From contig NZ_SLWB01000016.1 in NCBI RefSeq assembly GCF_004340205.1, positions 34,694-98,693 on the forward strand: DNA of 64,000 nucleotides. Reading direction: 5' to 3'. The DNA is from Acetobacteroides hydrogenigenes. Its GTDB lineage: Bacteria; Bacteroidota; Bacteroidia; Bacteroidales; ZOR0009. Of the stretch, positions 63,605 to 64,000 are shown one piece after another. Both the position numbers and the translations under genes were made by a program. Numbering within the stretch: the first letter of the stretch is position 1; each line of letters opens with the position of its first letter. The notes under the pieces are model-generated. The model worked only from the letters and a program-made list of their open reading frames with translations. It did not search any database and was not told where the DNA came from.

Positions 63605-63970
63605 CTAAAATTTGTAGCTAATTGTAATACCTGCCTGCTGGTTGCTTAATTCAAAGTTATATGAATTAACGGTTATATCATCATTCTTACTTTTTAGATA
63701 GGTAAAATTTGGAACAATTTCTGCCGATAATGATACATTGGAAGTAATGCTATACGAAAAGCCTAAGATAAACCCAAGCCCTATCCCATAAGTAGTAGTC
63801 TTTGTACTTTGAATAACGTTATAAGATGTTATCTCATCCGCTTTTTCATAGTTGTAGAATCCCTGAAACTCTGGCCCATAGAAAAAATTAAATTGATCAT
63901 TTATCCTCGTATGTTTGCAGCACAGGAATGGCCAGTGAAATTTACCATGATTCGGTAAGTTTGCGACCAT
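63605..63970 (-). pseudogene. C-terminal part of an outer-membrane beta-barrel protein, truncated
   Basis: The reading frame encodes beta strands typical of a porin-like barrel ending in the aromatic C-terminal signature (QQAGITISYKF). Segments FNFFYGPEFQGFYN and TTYGIGLGFILGFSYSITSNVSLSAEIVPNF alternate hydrophobic and polar residues. The first 25 residues (MVANLPNHGKFHWPFLCCKHTR) do not form a signal peptide, and a stop lies two codons upstream of the ATG. Either the 5' part is frameshifted near 63930 or the gene is decayed; more sequence is needed to decide. Confidence 0.5.
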
Positions 63971-64000
63971 TAATCAGAAAAGAAGACGTGAGAATAGCAA

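Overview
The window is chromosomal DNA from a member of the Bacteroidota, most likely a Bacteroidales/Marinilabiliales-type anaerobe; the genus cannot be settled from the sequence. The evidence is the TAnnTTTG-type -7 promoter boxes ahead of many genes, the near absence of Shine-Dalgarno sequences, a glycine-lipid gene pair, a GH97 alpha-glucosidase next to a DUF6377 regulator, an ExbB/ExbD/ExbD cluster, DUF6261-type proteins and the long PurF variant. Base composition is moderate (near 45-50% G+C by eye). I see no rRNA, prophage, intact insertion sequence or CRISPR-cas locus.

Layout. 0-1.4 kb: start of the dcw cluster (mraZ, rsmH cut by the window edge) under a three-box MraZ operator. 1.5-3.4 kb: glycine-lipid acyltransferase pair. 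3.4-5.2 kb: DUF6261-like gene preceded by a 41-bp palindrome array and a gene-free stretch. 5.2-11.5 kb: serine hydrolase, CBM9-like secreted protein, miaB, and a LacI regulator-ROK pair. 11.6-19.5 kb: small envelope proteins, a PurF-type amidophosphoribosyltransferase, a secreted EEP-fold hydrolase, a GH27 alpha-galactosidase and an ABC-F ATPase. 19.6-21.8 kb: DUF5329 protein, three consecutive 74-residue membrane proteins, a degenerate ~21-bp array and a divergent HTH gene. 21.8-31 kb: GH97 enzyme, DUF6377 regulator, GNAT, two RNA-methyltransferase-type genes, an oxidoreductase and an AhpD-like protein. 31.1-37.7 kb: two tandem Tricorn-type S41 proteases. 37.9-40.2 kb: two orphan genes, a second 41-bp array and a second DUF6261-like gene. 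40.2-46.4 kb: ECF sigma factor with a membrane partner and a divergent target gene, U32 peptidase, HAD phosphatase, TPR protein, tadA. 46.5-57.4 kb: aspS, the TonB-energising ExbBD cluster, tRNA-Ser, an ansA-tatD-dprA-proline dehydrogenase gene string, nhaD, tRNA-Arg. 57.5-63.5 kb: lipoprotein, then a leucine operon (leader peptide, leuA, leuC, leuD, leuB). The right edge holds a truncated beta-barrel reading frame.

How it works together. Most genes are ordinary housekeeping and polysaccharide-use functions. The unusual layer is regulatory and repetitive DNA. Two paralogous DUF6261-like genes 35 kb apart each sit behind an array of about 41-bp palindrome-bearing repeats. A third array with about 21-bp phasing lies between an HTH gene and the triplet of small membrane genes. 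The leu operon has an unannotated 43-residue leader peptide with 16 leucine codons. The ECF sigma gene and the divergent DUF6249-type gene carry near-identical promoters with identical spacing, which points to an autoregulated two-target regulon. Three copies of a long palindromic element are scattered between operons, one with its core reversed relative to its flanks.
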